In this document: one piece after another, positions 5,985-7,681 of the stretch
How positions within the stretch are numbered: the stretch's first letter is position 1
How the letters are laid out: the number at the start of each line of letters is the position of its first letter
Assembly: GCA_947165115.1 (NCBI GenBank)
Contig: CAMUZD010000067.1
Span: 1 to 7,681 of the forward strand
Source of the DNA: an uncultured Clostridia bacterium
Lineage (GTDB): Bacteria > Bacillota > Clostridia > Oscillospirales > Acutalibacteraceae
Direction: 5' to 3'
DNA: 7,681 nt
The notes under the pieces: model-generated
Told to the model about the DNA's origin: nothing
The model's input: the letters and a program-made list of their open reading frames with translations, nothing else
Databases searched by the model: none
Position numbers and translations under genes: made by a program

Positions 5985-7681
5985 TTATAATGCGATGCTG
6001 TTCAGATCGGATATCATAGCGTTGATTGAATGATACCTTAGTCCTTCATTTTCAGCAGTTGCTTTTCTGATTATCTCAATTAATGCGTTAATTGTATTCT
6101 GCATACCCGGATGCTTGGAAATAAGCGGCTGGAAATCGCTTCTGCTGTATCCTTTAGGCGGTTTTCCTAAAAGCATTTCATACATTATTACACCAACAGA
6201 GTATATTTCAGACTGAACTGACGGATAACCGCCCGCTTTTAATTCAGGTGCAGTATACGGAGAACCCAGAGCAATAATATCTCCGGTTTCAAATCCCGAG
6301 ATTTTAATGCTTGAACCGACTTGATACAAGATGTTTTCAGGATTTAACCTTATGTGTTTAAGTTGAAATTCGTTTGCGTATCTCAGAGCCGAAAGAATGG
6401 CTAAAGTTATTTTTTTCGCCTGAGGTAAAACACACCAGCCGTTTTGGGATAAATAATCTTTTAATGTGCAGCCGTCAAATTCTTCACCTACGCAGTAGTT
6501 ACTTACACCGTCAAAACAGGTGTTGTAAATCTTCAGTATGTTGGAATGATTGAGACTGGTGACACTACTGCTTCTTTCTGTAATGTGCTTAGATAATGTG
6601 TCGGCGTCAATTGAACTGATACTTATGGTTTTTATTGAAACATAGTTTCTTGATTGTTCGTCAAATCCGCTGTAAACAGATCCTTCTGACGTTTCACACA
6701 TTTTTTCCTTCAACAAGTATCTGCTACCCAGTTTGAGACCAGTATAATCAATTTGAGAAGCACCGTTTGCCGGAAGATCTGATGTGAGGCGCCCTCTGCC
6801 TTGAGTTCGCTCAGGTACACCGCCGATTGTCCCGGAGAAAGAAGATACCGGTGTATGTATGGAAGGGTTCGGACCAGCAGATTTTCTGATCTGTTCCGGA
6901 GCTGCGGACTTAGAAAAACTGCTGAGGGCTACATTTTCCTCCTGCTGTCTGAGATAAGTCTTAAGCAAGTCGGCGGAATCATCTTCCGGATTCGGATTCT
7001 GATCGGTTTTCTGAGTGTCGGGAGTTTCGCTTTGAACAGGAGGTAGAATTTCAGGAGAATCGTCATCAAAAGTAACTGTGAACTTTTTGGTAGAAGTACG
7101 GGAAGGTGGAGTTATAGGTGTACCGTTATCAAAAGCGACTGATAGTTTTTCGGGAGAAGGTGGAGATACAGAAGAGGCGGTTTCCGCGTTTTGCGAACCA
7201 AAACCTGCGGGTAGCGAAGCCGGATCAGGAGTACCTTCGGAAATCAACAGAGTCTTACCGTTGACATTCACTGTTGCAAGACCGCTGTCTATAATGTTAA
7301 TCATCCCCGGGTAGGCGTCATTAACCATTCTTATCGCCAGTTTGCCGTTAGTGGCATCCTGTTTTGATATTCTTTTTACGCGTTTGAAACCGAAAATATA
7401 AAGTCCGATAAGGAATGCGTAGAAAAGCAGATATGCAATTACCAGTCCCTGGCCTATCATATCGCAGAATATATCATAGATTCCGTGGACAAATGCAGGC
7501 ACAACAAAGCTCAGAACAAGATATTTTTTCTCCGGGAATCTGGTGCCTTGCTGTTTGATTAGTCCGAATGCGCGAAGATCGTTTTCAACTTTCTGCGCGG
7601 TCCTTCTTGCGTGCCACTCGCTGTAGAACATTCCCATTATTACAGCCATAAGCATATGTCCAGGAACCGCAGTCAGCATAC
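5985..7681 (-). CDS. PrsW-type membrane metalloprotease fused to a cytoplasmic pseudokinase (N-terminus outside window)
   Basis: The reading frame enters from the right edge; residue numbers count from the Met at 7679, which is internal to the PrsW domain. Residues 1-98 carry PrsW motifs TAVPGHMLMAVIMGMFY (3-19) and HGIYD (65-69, the HxxxD metal-site type) and about three membrane spans (4-19, 53-75, 77-98), followed by basic residues that suggest a cytoplasmic exit. The EExxK motif should lie beyond the window. Residues 150-310 are a low-complexity Pro/Ser/Thr/Asp linker. Residues 314-564 form a kinase fold: VSIK with Lys350, hinge GEEFDG, HIRLNPEN (442-449) where HRDxKPEN is expected, SGFE (461-464) where DFG is expected, then GSPYTAPEL and EIYSVGVIMYEML. 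The glycine loop is also degenerate (MCETSEGSVY). Loss of both catalytic Asp residues argues for a pseudokinase. PrsW proteins cleave membrane proteins such as anti-sigma factors; a sensing or scaffold role for the kinase part is inferred. Confidence 0.85.
   Translation of the reverse strand, partial: MLTAVPGHMLMAVIMGMFYSEWHARRTAQKVENDLRAFGLIKQQGTRFPEKKYLVLSFVVPAFVHGIYDIFCDMIGQGLVIAYLLFYAFLIGLYIFGFKRVKRISKQDATNGKLAIRMVNDAYPGMINIIDSGLATVNVNGKTLLISEGTPDPASLPAGFGSQNAETASSVSPPSPEKLSVAFDNGTPITPPSRTSTKKFTVTFDDDSPEILPPVQSETPDTQKTDQNPNPEDDSADLLKTYLRQQEENVALSSFSKSAAPEQIRKSAGPNPSIHTPVSSFSGTIGGVPERTQGRGRLTSDLPANGASQIDYTGLKLGSRYLLKEKMCETSEGSVYSGFDEQSRNYVSIKTISISSIDADTLSKHITERSSSVTSLNHSNILKIYNTCFDGVSNYCVGEEFDGCTLKDYLSQNGWCVLPQAKKITLAILSALRYANEFQLKHIRLNPENILYQVGSSIKISGFETGDIIALGSPYTAPELKAGGYPSVQSEIYSVGVIMYEMLLGKPPKGYSRSDFQPLISKHPGMQNTINALIEIIRKATAENEGLRYHSINAMISDLNSIAL

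Noticed and set aside
5985..6737. Reading the C-terminal domain as an active Ser/Thr kinase
   Set aside because: The catalytic Asp of HRD and the metal-binding Asp of DFG are both replaced, and the codons were checked on the reverse strand (CAC ATA AGG; TCG GGA TTT GAA).

Overview
All recognisable genes in this window lie on the minus strand, so transcription runs from high to low coordinates. The gene content fits an uncultured anaerobic Clostridia-type Firmicute (Oscillospirales-like, possibly a gut organism). The main clues are strong GGAGG ribosome binding sites, an Aquifex-type aconitase of about 644 residues, a C1 protease with a lectin-like domain and Cys-x-x-Cys surface repeats, and a PrsW-family protein fused to a kinase fold. 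The placement comes from protein families only, with no phylogeny behind it.

Region 1 (7681 to 4971, AT-richer) holds two tightly coupled genes. The first enters from the right edge. It has the C-terminal part of a PrsW-type membrane metalloprotease, a long Pro/Ser/Thr/acid-rich linker and a eukaryotic-type kinase fold whose two catalytic aspartates are replaced (HRD reads HIR, DFG reads GFE), so it looks like a pseudokinase. Its stop codon overlaps the ribosome binding site of the second gene, a transglutaminase-like protein with an intact Cys-His-Asp triad and no signal peptide.

Region 2 (4970 to 4867) is a short intergenic space with a near-consensus sigma-A-type promoter (TTGACT, 17 bases, TATAAT) and a strong Shine-Dalgarno site.

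Region 3 (4866 to 1770, GC-richer) is an aconitase-isocitrate dehydrogenase pair, the steps from citrate to 2-oxoglutarate that usually feed glutamate synthesis in anaerobes. Citrate synthase is not in the window. The isocitrate dehydrogenase frame is broken by four tandem copies of a 7-base unit (TTCAAGN). Removing exactly those 28 bases restores one open frame, although the joined protein still seems shorter than the family norm.

Region 4 (1735 to 1) encodes a secreted papain-family (C1) protease with a lectin-like domain, two Cys-rich repeats and a hydrophobic tail. It starts 34 bases after the dehydrogenase stop and may be read from the same promoter. A G/C-rich hairpin at the left edge, running off the window, is a probable terminator.
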